DNA of 64,000 nucleotides from [Enterobacter] lignolyticus SCF1 (lineage in GTDB: Bacteria; Pseudomonadota; Gammaproteobacteria; Enterobacterales; Enterobacteriaceae). The stretch is taken from positions 372,001 through 436,000 of the forward strand of contig NC_014618.1 of the NCBI RefSeq assembly GCF_000164865.1. The letters are read 5' to 3'. The notes beneath the pieces are model-generated. The model searched no databases. It was given only the letters and a program-made list of their open reading frames with translations, and had not been told where the DNA came from. The position numbers and the translations under genes were made by a program. This document shows positions 40,203-49,506 of the stretch, one piece after another. Every line of letters starts with the position of its first letter. Position 1 is the first letter of the stretch.

Positions 40203-42007
40203 TGGAAGGAACAGGTCTTCTGCTGGCGGGCGTGCTGTTTTTGTTCGCCGCCGTTGTCGCAGTGCCGCTGGCGGCGCGCATCGGTATTGGCGCTGTGCTG
40301 GGGTACCTGCTCGCCGGGATCGCTATCGGCCCCTGGGGGCTTGGGTTTATCAGCGATGTGGAGGAGATCCTTCATTTCTCCGAGCTTGGGGTGGTGTTCC
40401 TGATGTTTATCATCGGCCTTGAGCTGAACCCCTTGAAGCTCTGGCAACTGAGACGCTCGATTTTTGGCGTTGGCGCGCTGCAGGTCGCCATTAGCGCCGC
40501 GGTTCTCGGCGGTTTGCTGATGCTGACGAATTTTTCCTGGCAGGCGGCGGTCGTCGGGGGGATCGGCCTGGCGATGTCCTCAACGGCGATGGCGCTACAG
40601 CTGATGCGGGAAAGGGGGATGAACCGCAGCGAGGTCGGGCAGCTCGGCTTTTCCGTGCTGCTGTTCCAGGACCTGGCGGTGATCCCGGCGCTGGCGCTGG
40701 TGCCGCTGCTGGCGGGGAGCGGCGATGAGCATCCGGACTGGCTTACTCTTGGTCTGAAGGTGCTGGCGTTCGCAGGTATGCTGATTGGCGGGCGCTTTCT
40801 GCTGCGCCCCGTTTTCCGCTTTATTGCCGGCTCCGGCGTCAGGGAGGTGTTTACCGCCGCAACCCTGCTGCTGGTGCTGGGCTCGGCGCTGTTTATGGAT
40901 TCCCTGGGGCTGTCGATGGCATTGGGCACCTTTATCGCGGGCGTTCTTCTGGCGGAAAGCGAATACCGCCACGAGCTGGAAATCGCCATTGAACCCTTCA
41001 AAGGGCTGCTGCTGGGGCTGTTTTTTATCTCGGTCGGTATGGCGCTGAACCTCGGCGTGCTGTATCACCACCTGCTGCTGGTGGTCGGCGGCGTTGTGGC
41101 GCTGGTGATGGTGAAAACGCTGGTGCTGTACGTGCTGGCGCGCGTCTACGGCCTGAGAAGCTCTGAGCGTATGCAGTTTGCCGGGGTGCTGAGCCAGGGC
41201 GGCGAGTTCGCCTTCGTGCTATTTTCTACCGCGTCGTCGCAGCGGCTGTTCCAGCATGACCAGATGGCGCTGCTGCTGGTGACCGTGACGCTATCGATGG
41301 TGACGACGCCGCTGCTGATGAAAGCCATTGACGCGCTGCTGGCCCGTCGCCTGAACGGCCCGGAAGAGGAAGGTGAAGCGCAGTGGGTGGAAAACGATAA
41401 ACCCCAGGTCATCATTGTCGGTTTCGGGCGCTTCGGCCAAGTGATAGGTCGCCTGCTGATGGCCAATAAGATGCGTATTACCGTACTGGAGCGCGATATC
41501 GGCGCCGTCAACCTGATGCGTAAATACGGGTATAAAGTGTATTACGGCGACGCCACGCAGCTTGAGCTGCTGCGCTCCGCTGGCGCGGAGCAGGCGCAGT
41601 CTATCGTGATAACCTGCAATGAGCCGGAAGATACGATGAAGCTGGTGGAGCTTTGCCAGCAGCATTTTCCCCACCTGCATATCCTTGCGCGCGCCCGCGG
41701 CCGCGTGGAGGCGCATGAGCTACTGCAGGCGGGGGTCAGACTGTTTTCCCGCGAGACGTTTTCCAGCGCGCTGGAGCTTGGCCGGAAGGCGCTAATCTCG
41801 CTGGGGATGCATCCGCATCAGGCGCATCGCGCCCAGCTGCACTTTCGCCGTCTGGATATGCGGATGCTGCGCGAGCTGATGCCGGTGCACAGCGATACGC
41901 AGCAAATTTCCCGCGTGCGGGAAGCCCGGCGAGAGCTGGAAGAAATTTTCCACCGGGAAATGCAGCAGGAACGTCGCCAGCCGGACGGTTGGGATGAATT
42001 TGAATAA
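40202..42007 (+). CDS. kefB: KefB, glutathione-gated potassium/proton antiporter
   Basis: A 601-residue CPA2 antiporter, with about 12-13 membrane helices in residues 1-380 and a C-terminal RCK/TrkA-N domain (VIIVGFGRFGQVIGRLL near 403). It exports K+ in exchange for H+ to acidify the cytoplasm when electrophile-glutathione adducts form. The conserved FLMFIIGLELN and SQGGEFAFVLFST segments are present. Two consecutive ATGs (40199, 40202); GGAGG gives better spacing to the second. Confidence 0.96.
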   Translation: MEGTGLLLAGVLFLFAAVVAVPLAARIGIGAVLGYLLAGIAIGPWGLGFISDVEEILHFSELGVVFLMFIIGLELNPLKLWQLRRSIFGVGALQVAISAAVLGGLLMLTNFSWQAAVVGGIGLAMSSTAMALQLMRERGMNRSEVGQLGFSVLLFQDLAVIPALALVPLLAGSGDEHPDWLTLGLKVLAFAGMLIGGRFLLRPVFRFIAGSGVREVFTAATLLLVLGSALFMDSLGLSMALGTFIAGVLLAESEYRHELEIAIEPFKGLLLGLFFISVGMALNLGVLYHHLLLVVGGVVALVMVKTLVLYVLARVYGLRSSERMQFAGVLSQGGEFAFVLFSTASSQRLFQHDQMALLLVTVTLSMVTTPLLMKAIDALLARRLNGPEEEGEAQWVENDKPQVIIVGFGRFGQVIGRLLMANKMRITVLERDIGAVNLMRKYGYKVYYGDATQLELLRSAGAEQAQSIVITCNEPEDTMKLVELCQQHFPHLHILARARGRVEAHELLQAGVRLFSRETFSSALELGRKALISLGMHPHQAHRAQLHFRRLDMRMLRELMPVHSDTQQISRVREARRELEEIFHREMQQERRQPDGWDEFE

Positions 42008-42018
42008 GAAGGTGAGTG

Positions 42019-42219
42019 ATGGCGGTACGTAAACGTTTTATTGCCGGAGCGAAATGCCCGGCCTGCCAGGCGCAGGATTCACTGGCCATGTGGCGCGAGA
42101 ACAATGTCGATATTGTTGAATGCGTTAAGTGCGGTCACCAGATGCGCGAAGCGGATAAAGAAGCCCGCGAGCACGTACGCAAAGACGAACAGGTGATTGG
42201 CATTTTCCATCCGGACTAG
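42019..42219 (+). CDS. yheV: YheV family zinc-ribbon protein
   Basis: A 66-residue protein with two CxxC pairs, CPAC at 13-16 and CVKC at 35-38, forming a probable zinc ribbon. It lies 11 bases after kefB and is the last gene of kefG-kefB-yheV. Function unknown. The ATG at 42019 is used; a GTG three bases earlier is in frame. Confidence 0.93.
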   Translation: MAVRKRFIAGAKCPACQAQDSLAMWRENNVDIVECVKCGHQMREADKEAREHVRKDEQVIGIFHPD

Positions 42220-42313
42220 CGATCTCCAGCGCCTTTTTTTAAGCTAAGGGGTACACGGCTGCAGAATTCCGCTACAATCTGCGCCACTATTCTTCCCATG
42301 CTCAGGAGATATC

Positions 42314-42901
42314 ATGAAAGTAGCAAAAGACCTGGTGGTCAGCCTGGCCTATCAGGTACGTACAGAAGACGGTGTGTTGGTTGATGAGTCTCCGGTGAGT
42401 GCGCCGCTGGACTACCTGCATGGTCACGGTTCCCTGATCTCCGGCCTGGAAAATGCGCTGGACGGTCACGAAGCGGGCGATAAGTTTGACGTTGAAGTTG
42501 GCGCCAACGACGCCTACGGTCAGTATGATGAAAACCTGGTACAGCGCGTACCGAAAGACGTCTTCATGGGCGTTGACGAGCTGCAGGTGGGTATGCGTTT
42601 CCTGGCGGAAACCGACCAGGGTCCGGTACCGGTTGAAATCACTGAAGTTGAAGATGACCACGTGGTCGTCGATGGCAACCACATGCTGGCTGGCCAGAAC
42701 CTGAAGTTCCACGTGGAAGTCGTGGCGATTCGTGAAGCAACGGCGGAAGAACTGGCTCATGGCCACGTTCACGGCGAGCACGATCACCACCACGATCATG
42801 ACCATGACCACGACGGTTGCTGCGGCGGCCATGGCCACGGTCATGACCACGAGCACGGCAAAGGTGGTTGCGGCGGAAACGGCGGCTGCGGCTGCCACTG
42901 A
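42314..42901 (+). CDS. slyD: SlyD, FKBP-type prolyl isomerase and nickel metallochaperone
   Basis: A 195-residue protein. FKBP domain at residues 1-70 and 130-146 (VSLAYQVRTEDGVLVDES, YLHGHGSLISGLE), insert-in-flap chaperone domain about 76-120, and a His/Cys-rich metal-binding tail from residue 146 (alternating HDHDHD and CGG, ending GGCGCH). Acts in protein folding and NiFe hydrogenase maturation. Candidate -10 TACAAT at 42273-42278. Followed by a bidirectional terminator. Confidence 0.97.
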   Translation: MKVAKDLVVSLAYQVRTEDGVLVDESPVSAPLDYLHGHGSLISGLENALDGHEAGDKFDVEVGANDAYGQYDENLVQRVPKDVFMGVDELQVGMRFLAETDQGPVPVEITEVEDDHVVVDGNHMLAGQNLKFHVEVVAIREATAEELAHGHVHGEHDHHHDHDHDHDGCCGGHGHGHDHEHGKGGCGGNGGCGCH

Positions 42902-42917
42902 TTTCGCCTTCAGGCAT

Positions 42918-42945
42918 AAAAAAAGCGGGGAAACCCGCTTTTTTT
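42918..42945. terminator. Bidirectional terminator between slyD and slyX
   Basis: A7-GCGGG-GAAA-CCCGC-T7: a symmetrical hairpin with A and T tracts on both sides, placed between convergent slyD and slyX. Confidence 0.93.
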
Positions 42946-42950
42946 ACGTC

Positions 42951-43169
42951 TCAATAGTGCGGCGGCGGCGTTTCTTCGGACTGTGAGGCCATCAGCGAGG
43001 GCTGCGTCGCCTTCAGCTTTTCCGCCATCAGGCGAATATGGTCGCGCAATTTCGCCATCTCCATCTCGTGCGCCGTGACGGTTCGGTTGAGATCTTCAAT
43101 GGTGATTTCCTGAAATGCCAGCCGGCTTTCCAGTTCTGCCAGACGCGTTTCCAGTGCGGTATCGTTCAT
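42951..43169 (-). CDS. slyX: SlyX family coiled-coil protein
   Basis: A 72-residue protein with heptad-like spacing throughout (LETRLAELESRLAFQEITIEDLN in two halves: LETRLAELESRLA and FQEITIEDLN). It ends SEETPPPHY, the typical SlyX proline-rich C-terminus. Function unknown. Convergent with slyD. Confidence 0.94.
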   Translation of the reverse strand: MNDTALETRLAELESRLAFQEITIEDLNRTVTAHEMEMAKLRDHIRLMAEKLKATQPSLMASQSEETPPPHY

Positions 43170-43245
43170 CTTTCACCCCTTTTCCCAATTCGGTGGCGGA
43201 TTCTACTTAACTTTGTCGCCGCATGCAGCTTTATCCGCGTGAAGA

Positions 43246-43275
43246 GGAAACTAATTTACACAAAAATAGTCTGAA
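43246..43275 (+). promoter_or_regulatory. Candidate sigma-E promoter of fkpA
   Basis: GGAAACT (43246-43252), a 17-base spacer and TCTGAA (43270-43275) fit the sigma-E pattern GGAACTT-N16/17-TCTGA. fkpA is a known sigma-E regulon member in E. coli. It is 111 bases upstream of the fkpA ATG. Confidence 0.65.
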
Positions 43276-43386
43276 AAGATCTGACATTCAGAAGCGTGCG
43301 TATGTAGATTTCTTCTACAACGTTTTATAGTACGCTTCTCATTGACGTTAACCCTGGGGTGAGATGCCCCGGCCCTGGAGAAATGG

Positions 43387-44226
43387 ATGAAATCACTGTT
43401 TAAAGTAACGCTGCTGGCAACCACGATGGCCGTTGCGCTGAATGCACCGTTGACCTTTGCCGCCGATGCGGCCGCAGCAAAAGCGGCACCGGCTGCCGAC
43501 AGCAAAGCAGCATTCAAAAATGACGACCAGAAATCCGCCTACGCACTGGGCGCTTCGCTGGGTCGTTACATGGAAAATTCCCTGAAAGAGCAGGAAAAAC
43601 TGGGCATCAAACTGGATAAAGCGCAGCTGATCGCCGGTGTTCAGGATGCTTTTGCTGATAAGAGCAAGCTCTCCGACCAGGAAATCGAGCAGACTCTGCA
43701 GGCCTTTGAGACCCGCGTGAAGACCGCAGCTCAGGATAAAATGGAAAAAGACGCTGCTGATAACGAAGCGAAAGGCAAAGCCTTCCGTGACGCCTTCGCC
43801 AAAGAGAAGGGCGTGAAAACCTCCTCTACCGGCCTGCTGTACAAAGTAGAGAAAGAAGGGACCGGCGATGCGCCCAAAGACAGCGACACCGTCGTCGTCA
43901 ACTACAAAGGCACGCTGATTGACGGTAAAGAGTTCGACAACTCTTACACCCGCGGCGAACCGCTCTCCTTCCGTCTTGATGGCGTTATCCCGGGCTGGAC
44001 TGAAGGCCTGAAGAACGTCAAGAAAGGCGGCAAAATCAAGATGGTCATCCCACCGGATCTGGCCTACGGCAAAACCGGCGTTCCGGGTATCCCGGCTAAC
44101 TCTACGCTGGTCTTCGACGTAGAGCTGCTGGACATCAAACCAGCGGCGAAAGCGGATACCAAAGCGGATGCAGCGCCTGCCGCCGCCGCAGACAGCAAAG
44201 CCGCAGCAGACGCCACGAAAAAGTAA
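43387..44226 (+). CDS. fkpA: FkpA, periplasmic FKBP-type prolyl isomerase/chaperone
   Basis: A 279-residue envelope chaperone. The signal peptide covers about 1-25 (ending LTFA before ADAAAAK). An alpha-helical dimerisation domain follows (about 40-130), then the FKBP domain (TVVVNYKGTLIDGKEFDNSY, GVIPGWTEGLKNV, AYGKTGVPGIPANSTLVFDVELL in pieces). The C-terminal Ala/Lys/Asp tail is longer than I recall for E. coli (about 270 residues). Terminator downstream. Confidence 0.96.
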   Translation: MKSLFKVTLLATTMAVALNAPLTFAADAAAAKAAPAADSKAAFKNDDQKSAYALGASLGRYMENSLKEQEKLGIKLDKAQLIAGVQDAFADKSKLSDQEIEQTLQAFETRVKTAAQDKMEKDAADNEAKGKAFRDAFAKEKGVKTSSTGLLYKVEKEGTGDAPKDSDTVVVNYKGTLIDGKEFDNSYTRGEPLSFRLDGVIPGWTEGLKNVKKGGKIKMVIPPDLAYGKTGVPGIPANSTLVFDVELLDIKPAAKADTKADAAPAAAADSKAAADATKK

Positions 44227-44236
44227 GTCTGTGAAA

Positions 44237-44267
44237 GCCGCCGTCCGAAAGGGCGGCGGTTTTTTAT
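44237..44267 (+). terminator. Rho-independent terminator after fkpA
   Basis: The stem CCGCCGTCC/GGGCGGCGG, with one wobble pair and a GAAA loop, is followed by six Ts, 11 bases after the fkpA stop. Confidence 0.9.
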
Positions 44268-44396
44268 TGGGCGCAATATAATTAACGCTGGAAAGCGTCT
44301 GGTGCGCGTATTACTTTAGATGCCTTATTTTTGATGATGATAATGAGCCTGCCCTGACAACCTAACGACAGGCTCCTGAAAAGGAGTGCTTTTTTC

Positions 44397-45119
44397 ATGT
44401 CCAGGTCGCTATTAACCAACGAAACCAGTGAGCTTGATTTGCTGGATCAACGTCCTTTCGACCAGACCGATTTCGATATTCTGAAGTCGTACGAAGCGGT
44501 GGTGGATGGGTTAGCGATGCTCATTGGCTCTCATTGCGAAATCGTGCTGCATTCCTTGCAGGATCTTAAATGCTCCGCCATTCGTATCGCTAACGGTGAA
44601 CATACCGGCCGCAAAATTGGGTCGCCGATTACCGATCTCGCGCTGCGCATGCTGCACGATATGACCGGGGCGGATAGCAGCGTTTCCAAATGCTACTTCA
44701 CTCGCGCCAAAAGCGGCGTATTGATGAAGTCGGTGACGATTGCGATTCGTAATCGCGATCACCGGGTCATCGGTCTGCTGTGCATCAACATGAACCTCGA
44801 TGTCCCGTTCTCGCAAATCATGAGCACCTTTATTCCGCCGGAAACTCCGGAGGTGAACTCCCAGGTTAACTTCGCCTCGTCCGTTGAGGACCTGGTAACC
44901 CAAACGCTGGAGTTCACTATCGAAGAGGTCAATGCCGATCGAAACGTTTCCAATAACGCTAAAAACCGTCAGATCGTCCTTAACCTTTATGAGAAAGGGA
45001 TTTTTGATATTAAAGACGCGATTAACCAGGTCGCCGACCGTCTGAATATCTCGAAGCACACGGTGTACCTCTATATTCGCCAGTTCAAGAGCGGTGATTT
45101 CCAGGGGCAGGACAAGTAA
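44397..45119 (+). CDS. yheO: YheO, PAS-type HTH transcriptional regulator
   Basis: A 240-residue protein with a PAS-like YheO domain (about 25-140, LKSYEAVVDGLAMLIGSHCEIVLH in two pieces) and a C-terminal HTH (about 185-235: IKDAINQVADRLNISKHTVYLYIRQ in two pieces). It is very close to E. coli YheO. The TAATG stop-start overlap couples it to tusD; its target is not known, though context suggests control of the tus genes. Confidence 0.94.
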   Translation: MSRSLLTNETSELDLLDQRPFDQTDFDILKSYEAVVDGLAMLIGSHCEIVLHSLQDLKCSAIRIANGEHTGRKIGSPITDLALRMLHDMTGADSSVSKCYFTRAKSGVLMKSVTIAIRNRDHRVIGLLCINMNLDVPFSQIMSTFIPPETPEVNSQVNFASSVEDLVTQTLEFTIEEVNADRNVSNNAKNRQIVLNLYEKGIFDIKDAINQVADRLNISKHTVYLYIRQFKSGDFQGQDK

Positions 45120-45505
45120 TGCGCTTTGCCCTGATGGTGACGGGCCCGGCCTACGGTACGCAGCAGGCCAGCAGCGCCTGGCAGTTTGCCCGGGCGCTAC
45201 TGGCGGAAGGCCATGAGCTCATCAGCGTCTTTTTCTACCGCGAAGGGGTGTATAACGCCAACCAGCTCACGTCGCCCGCCAGCGATGAGTTCGATCTTGT
45301 GCGCGCCTGGCAGGCGCTGCACGAGGAGCACGGCGTGGCGCTACATATCTGCGTGGCGGCGGCGTTACGGCGCGGGATCGCGGATGAAACCGAGGCCGGA
45401 CAGCTGGGGCTTGCGACGTTTAACCTGCAGCCAGGCTTTACGCTGAGCGGTCTTGGGGCGCTGGCCGAGGCGTCATTAACCTGCGATCGTATGGTGCAAT
45501 TCTGA
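45119..45505 (+). CDS. tusD: Sulfurtransferase complex subunit TusD
   Basis: A 128-residue DsrE-fold subunit of TusBCD, which relays persulfide sulfur from TusA to TusE for 2-thiouridine synthesis in tRNA wobble positions. The active cysteine is Cys78 in ALHICVAAALRRG. One-base overlap with yheO and with tusC (TGATG). Confidence 0.97.
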   Translation: MRFALMVTGPAYGTQQASSAWQFARALLAEGHELISVFFYREGVYNANQLTSPASDEFDLVRAWQALHEEHGVALHICVAAALRRGIADETEAGQLGLATFNLQPGFTLSGLGALAEASLTCDRMVQF

Positions 45506-45864
45506 TGAAACGTGTCGCTATTGTGTTTATGAGCGCGCCGCACGGTTCGAGCGCGGGCAGGGAAGGGCTGGACGCGCTGCTGGCGACGTCCGCATTAACG
45601 GAAGATATCGGCGTCTTTTTTGTCGGCGACGGCGTGTTCCAGCTGCTCAAAGATCAGCAGCCCGCCGGGATCCTCGCCCGCGACTATATCGCCACCTTCA
45701 GGCTGCTGCCCCTCTACGATATTGAAAGCTGCTGGCTGTGCGCCGCCTCCTGGCGGGAGCGCGGTCTGCCCGACGCCCTGCCGCGGGTGGTCGACGCGCA
45801 GGAGCTGGAGCCGGACGCGCTGCGCCAGCGTCTTGACGACTACGATGTGATTTTACGATTCTGA
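45505..45864 (+). CDS. tusC: Sulfurtransferase complex subunit TusC
   Basis: A 119-residue DsrF-like structural subunit of the TusBCD heterohexamer, starting MKRVAIVFMSAPHGSSAGREG. It closely follows the family in length. Translationally coupled to tusD, and 7 bases before tusB. Confidence 0.96.
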   Translation: MKRVAIVFMSAPHGSSAGREGLDALLATSALTEDIGVFFVGDGVFQLLKDQQPAGILARDYIATFRLLPLYDIESCWLCAASWRERGLPDALPRVVDAQELEPDALRQRLDDYDVILRF

Positions 45865-45871
45865 GGCCGAC

Positions 45872-46159
45872 ATGCTGCATACGCTCAGCGATTCTCCCTG
45901 GCAAAACGATCTTGTAGCTAAACTCCGTCTCGTCAAAGAGGGCGACGCGCTGCTGCTACTGTCGGATGGCGTTGTCGCCGCCCTTGAGGGGAACCGCTTC
46001 CTTGATATTCTTCTCGCCGCCCCCATAACCTTGTATGCCCTGCAGGAAGACATTGAAGCCCGTGGGCTTTCCGGTCAAATTTCGAGCAGCGTTGTCAGGG
46101 TTGACTATACTGATTTCGTCAGACTTGCGGTTCAGCATCCGGCGCATCTGGCCTGGTAA
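45872..46159 (+). CDS. tusB: Sulfurtransferase complex subunit TusB
   Basis: A 95-residue DsrH-like subunit of TusBCD, starting MLHTLSDSPWQNDL and ending VRLAVQHPAHLAW. KEGDALLLLSDGV is typical for the family. Last gene before the str promoter. Confidence 0.95.
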   Translation: MLHTLSDSPWQNDLVAKLRLVKEGDALLLLSDGVVAALEGNRFLDILLAAPITLYALQEDIEARGLSGQISSSVVRVDYTDFVRLAVQHPAHLAW

Positions 46160-46181
46160 TGGCGGGATCGTTGTATATTTC

Positions 46182-46210
46182 TTGACACCCTTTCGGCATG
46201 GCCCTAAAAT
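46182..46210 (+). promoter_or_regulatory. str operon promoter (rpsL)
   Basis: TTGACA (46182-46187), exactly 17 bases, then TAAAAT (46205-46210). A near-consensus sigma-70 promoter about 75 bases before the rpsL start, as expected for a ribosomal protein operon. The GC-poor stretch after it ends in AGGAGC before the ATG. Confidence 0.93.
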
Positions 46211-46232
46211 TTCGCGTCCTCATATTATATGA

Positions 46233-46658
<426 letters not shown>

Positions 46659-46754
46659 TGGTTCTCCGTTAAGTAAGGCCAAACGTTTTAACTTAAATGT
46701 CAAACTAAACTCGTAGAGTTTTGGACAATCCTGAATTAACAACGGAGTATTTCC
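46659..46754 (+). promoter_or_regulatory. rpsL-rpsG intercistronic region (S7 autoregulation target)
   Basis: This 96-base spacer resembles the E. coli segment that folds and binds S7 to repress translation of rpsG and downstream genes. Complementary stretches such as AAACGTTTT / TAAACTCG-type pairs are visible, but I did not fold it. Confidence 0.5.
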
Positions 46755-47225
46755 ATGCCACGTCGTCGCGTCATTGGTCAGCGTAAAATTCTGCCGGATC
46801 CGAAGTTCGGATCAGAACTGCTGGCTAAATTTGTCAATATCCTGATGGTAGATGGTAAAAAATCTACTGCAGAATCAATCGTATACAGTGCTCTTGAGAC
46901 CCTGGCTCAGCGCTCTGGTAAAAATGAACTGGAAGCCTTCGAAGTTGCGCTCGAAAACGTGCGCCCGACCGTCGAAGTTAAGTCCCGCCGCGTAGGTGGT
47001 TCTACTTATCAGGTTCCAGTTGAAGTCCGTCCGGTTCGTCGTAATGCTCTGGCAATGCGTTGGATCGTTGAAGCTGCTCGTAAACGCGGTGATAAATCCA
47101 TGGCTCTGCGCCTGGCGAACGAACTCACTGATGCTGCAGACAACAAAGGTACTGCAGTTAAGAAACGTGAAGACGTTCACCGTATGGCCGAAGCCAACAA
47201 GGCGTTCGCTCACTACCGTTGGTAA
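46755..47225 (+). CDS. rpsG: 30S ribosomal protein S7
   Basis: A 156-residue primary 16S rRNA-binding protein of the 30S head; RRVIGQRKILPDPKFGS and the C-terminal EANKAFAHYRW are standard. It has the common 156-residue length, without the C-terminal tail of the E. coli K-12 form. S7 is also the repressor of this operon. Confidence 0.98.
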   Translation: MPRRRVIGQRKILPDPKFGSELLAKFVNILMVDGKKSTAESIVYSALETLAQRSGKNELEAFEVALENVRPTVEVKSRRVGGSTYQVPVEVRPVRRNALAMRWIVEAARKRGDKSMALRLANELTDAADNKGTAVKKREDVHRMAEANKAFAHYRW

Positions 47226-47321
47226 TCCCTTCGGAGTCATAGTCACCAGGCGGGCGCTTCAGGTAAGCCGCCCGCTCTGGATAACTTAACTGAACGCCTA
47301 AAGAAATAAACGAGGAATCAA

Positions 47322-49436
47322 ATGGCTCGTACAACACCCATCGCACGCTACCGTAACATCGGTATCAGTGCGCACATCGACGCCGGTAAAACCACTACTA
47401 CCGAACGTATTCTGTTCTACACCGGTGTAAACCACAAAATCGGTGAAGTTCACGACGGCGCCGCTACCATGGACTGGATGGAGCAGGAGCAGGAGCGTGG
47501 TATTACCATTACCTCTGCAGCGACTACTGCATTCTGGTCTGGTATGGCTAAACAGTATGAACCGCACCGCGTAAACATCATCGACACCCCGGGGCACGTT
47601 GACTTCACTATCGAAGTAGAACGTTCCATGCGTGTTCTTGATGGTGCGGTAATGGTTTACTGCGCAGTTGGTGGTGTTCAGCCGCAGTCTGAAACCGTAT
47701 GGCGTCAGGCTAACAAATATAAAGTTCCGCGCATCGCGTTCGTTAACAAAATGGACCGTATGGGCGCTAACTTCCTGAAAGTTGTTGGTCAGATCAAAAG
47801 CCGTCTGGGCGCGAACCCGGTTCCGCTGCAGCTGGCAATTGGTGCTGAAGAAGGTTTCACCGGCGTTGTTGACCTGGTGAAAATGAAAGCCATCAACTGG
47901 AACGATGCAGATCAGGGCGTTACCTTCGAATACGAAGATATCCCGGCTGACATGCAGGACCTGGCTGACGAATGGCACCAGAACCTGATCGAATCCGCAG
48001 CTGAAGCTTCTGAAGAGCTGATGGAAAAATACCTGGGTGGTGAAGAACTGACTGAAGAAGAGATCAAAAAAGCTCTGCGTCAGCGCGTTCTGAACAACGA
48101 AATCATCCTGGTAACCTGTGGTTCTGCGTTCAAGAACAAAGGTGTTCAGGCAATGCTGGATGCGGTAATTGATTACCTGCCGGCGCCGACTGACGTTCCT
48201 GCGATCAACGGTATTCTGGACGACGGTAAAGATACTCCGGCTGAGCGTCACGCAAGCGACGACGAGCCGTTCTCTGCGCTGGCGTTCAAAATCGCTACCG
48301 ACCCGTTCGTTGGTAACCTGACCTTCTTCCGTGTGTACTCCGGTGTGGTTAACTCTGGCGATACCGTACTGAACTCCGTGAAATCTGCACGTGAGCGTTT
48401 CGGTCGTATCGTTCAGATGCACGCTAACAAGCGTGAAGAGATCAAAGAAGTTCGCGCTGGCGACATCGCTGCAGCTATCGGTCTGAAAGACGTAACTACT
48501 GGTGACACCCTGTGTGACCCGGATGCGCCGATCATTCTGGAACGTATGGAATTCCCGGAGCCGGTAATCTCCATCGCAGTAGAACCGAAAACCAAAGCTG
48601 ACCAGGAAAAAATGGGTCTGGCTCTGGGCCGTCTGGCGAAAGAAGACCCGTCTTTCCGCGTATGGACTGACGAAGAATCTAACCAGACCATCATCGCTGG
48701 TATGGGTGAACTGCACCTCGACATCATCGTTGACCGTATGAAGCGTGAATTCAACGTTGAAGCGAACGTCGGTAAACCTCAGGTTGCTTACCGTGAAGCG
48801 ATTCGCGCGAAAGTTACCGATGTTGAAGGTAAACACGCCAAGCAGTCTGGTGGTCGTGGTCAGTACGGTCACGTTGTGATCGACCTGTACCCGCTGGAGC
48901 CGGGCTCTAACCCGAAAGGTTACGAGTTCATCAACGACATCAAAGGTGGTGTAATTCCTGGCGAATACATCCCGGCCGTTGATAAAGGCATCCAGGAGCA
49001 GCTGAAAGCAGGTCCGCTGGCGGGTTACCCGGTAGTTGATCTCGGCGTGCGTCTGCACTTCGGTTCTTACCATGACGTTGACTCCTCCGAGCTGGCGTTT
49101 AAACTGGCAGCTTCTATCGCCTTTAAAGAAGGCTTTAAGAAAGCAAAACCTGTTCTGCTTGAGCCGATCATGAAGGTTGAAGTAGAAACGCCGGAAGAGA
49201 ACACTGGTGACGTTATCGGTGACCTTAGCCGTCGTCGTGGTATGCTGCGCGGTCAGGAAACTGAAGTGACTGGCGTTAAGATCCACGCTGAAGTACCGCT
49301 GTCTGAAATGTTCGGATACGCAACTCAGCTGCGTTCTCTGACCAAAGGTCGTGCGTCATACACCATGGAATTCCTGAAGTATGATGATGCGCCGAACAAC
49401 GTTGCTCAGGCCGTTATTGAAGCCCGTGGTAAATAA
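47322..49436 (+). CDS. fusA: Elongation factor G
   Basis: A 704-residue translocation GTPase. G1 is AHIDAGKTT (17-25), G2 ERGITITSAAT, G3 DTPGHVDF and G4 NKMDR, followed by domains II-V ending in NNVAQAVIEARGK. Third gene of the str operon. Codon use is strongly biased to common codons. Confidence 0.99.
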   Translation: MARTTPIARYRNIGISAHIDAGKTTTTERILFYTGVNHKIGEVHDGAATMDWMEQEQERGITITSAATTAFWSGMAKQYEPHRVNIIDTPGHVDFTIEVERSMRVLDGAVMVYCAVGGVQPQSETVWRQANKYKVPRIAFVNKMDRMGANFLKVVGQIKSRLGANPVPLQLAIGAEEGFTGVVDLVKMKAINWNDADQGVTFEYEDIPADMQDLADEWHQNLIESAAEASEELMEKYLGGEELTEEEIKKALRQRVLNNEIILVTCGSAFKNKGVQAMLDAVIDYLPAPTDVPAINGILDDGKDTPAERHASDDEPFSALAFKIATDPFVGNLTFFRVYSGVVNSGDTVLNSVKSARERFGRIVQMHANKREEIKEVRAGDIAAAIGLKDVTTGDTLCDPDAPIILERMEFPEPVISIAVEPKTKADQEKMGLALGRLAKEDPSFRVWTDEESNQTIIAGMGELHLDIIVDRMKREFNVEANVGKPQVAYREAIRAKVTDVEGKHAKQSGGRGQYGHVVIDLYPLEPGSNPKGYEFINDIKGGVIPGEYIPAVDKGIQEQLKAGPLAGYPVVDLGVRLHFGSYHDVDSSELAFKLAASIAFKEGFKKAKPVLLEPIMKVEVETPEENTGDVIGDLSRRRGMLRGQETEVTGVKIHAEVPLSEMFGYATQLRSLTKGRASYTMEFLKYDDAPNNVAQAVIEARGK

Positions 49437-49461
49437 GCCGCAGGGTTAAAACCAAAGTCCC

Positions 49462-49487
49462 GTGCTCTCTCCTGAAGGGGAGAGCAC
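49462..49487 (+). other. fusA-tufA intercistronic hairpin
   Basis: An 11-base stem GTGCTCTCTCC/GGGGAGAGCAC with one wobble pair and a TGAA loop. TATAGTAAGGA, without a U tract, follows, so it is an mRNA-processing or stability element and not a terminator. It lies 20 bases before the tufA GTG. Confidence 0.6.
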
Positions 49488-49506
49488 TATAGTAAGGAAT
49501 ATAGCC

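Noticed and set aside
47298..49286. A 662-codon minus-strand frame opposite fusA
   Set aside because: It arises from the strong codon bias of fusA; its translation is low-complexity and matches no family.
49462..49487. Reading the fusA-tufA hairpin as a terminator
   Set aside because: No U tract follows, and tufA directly downstream is normally cotranscribed with fusA.
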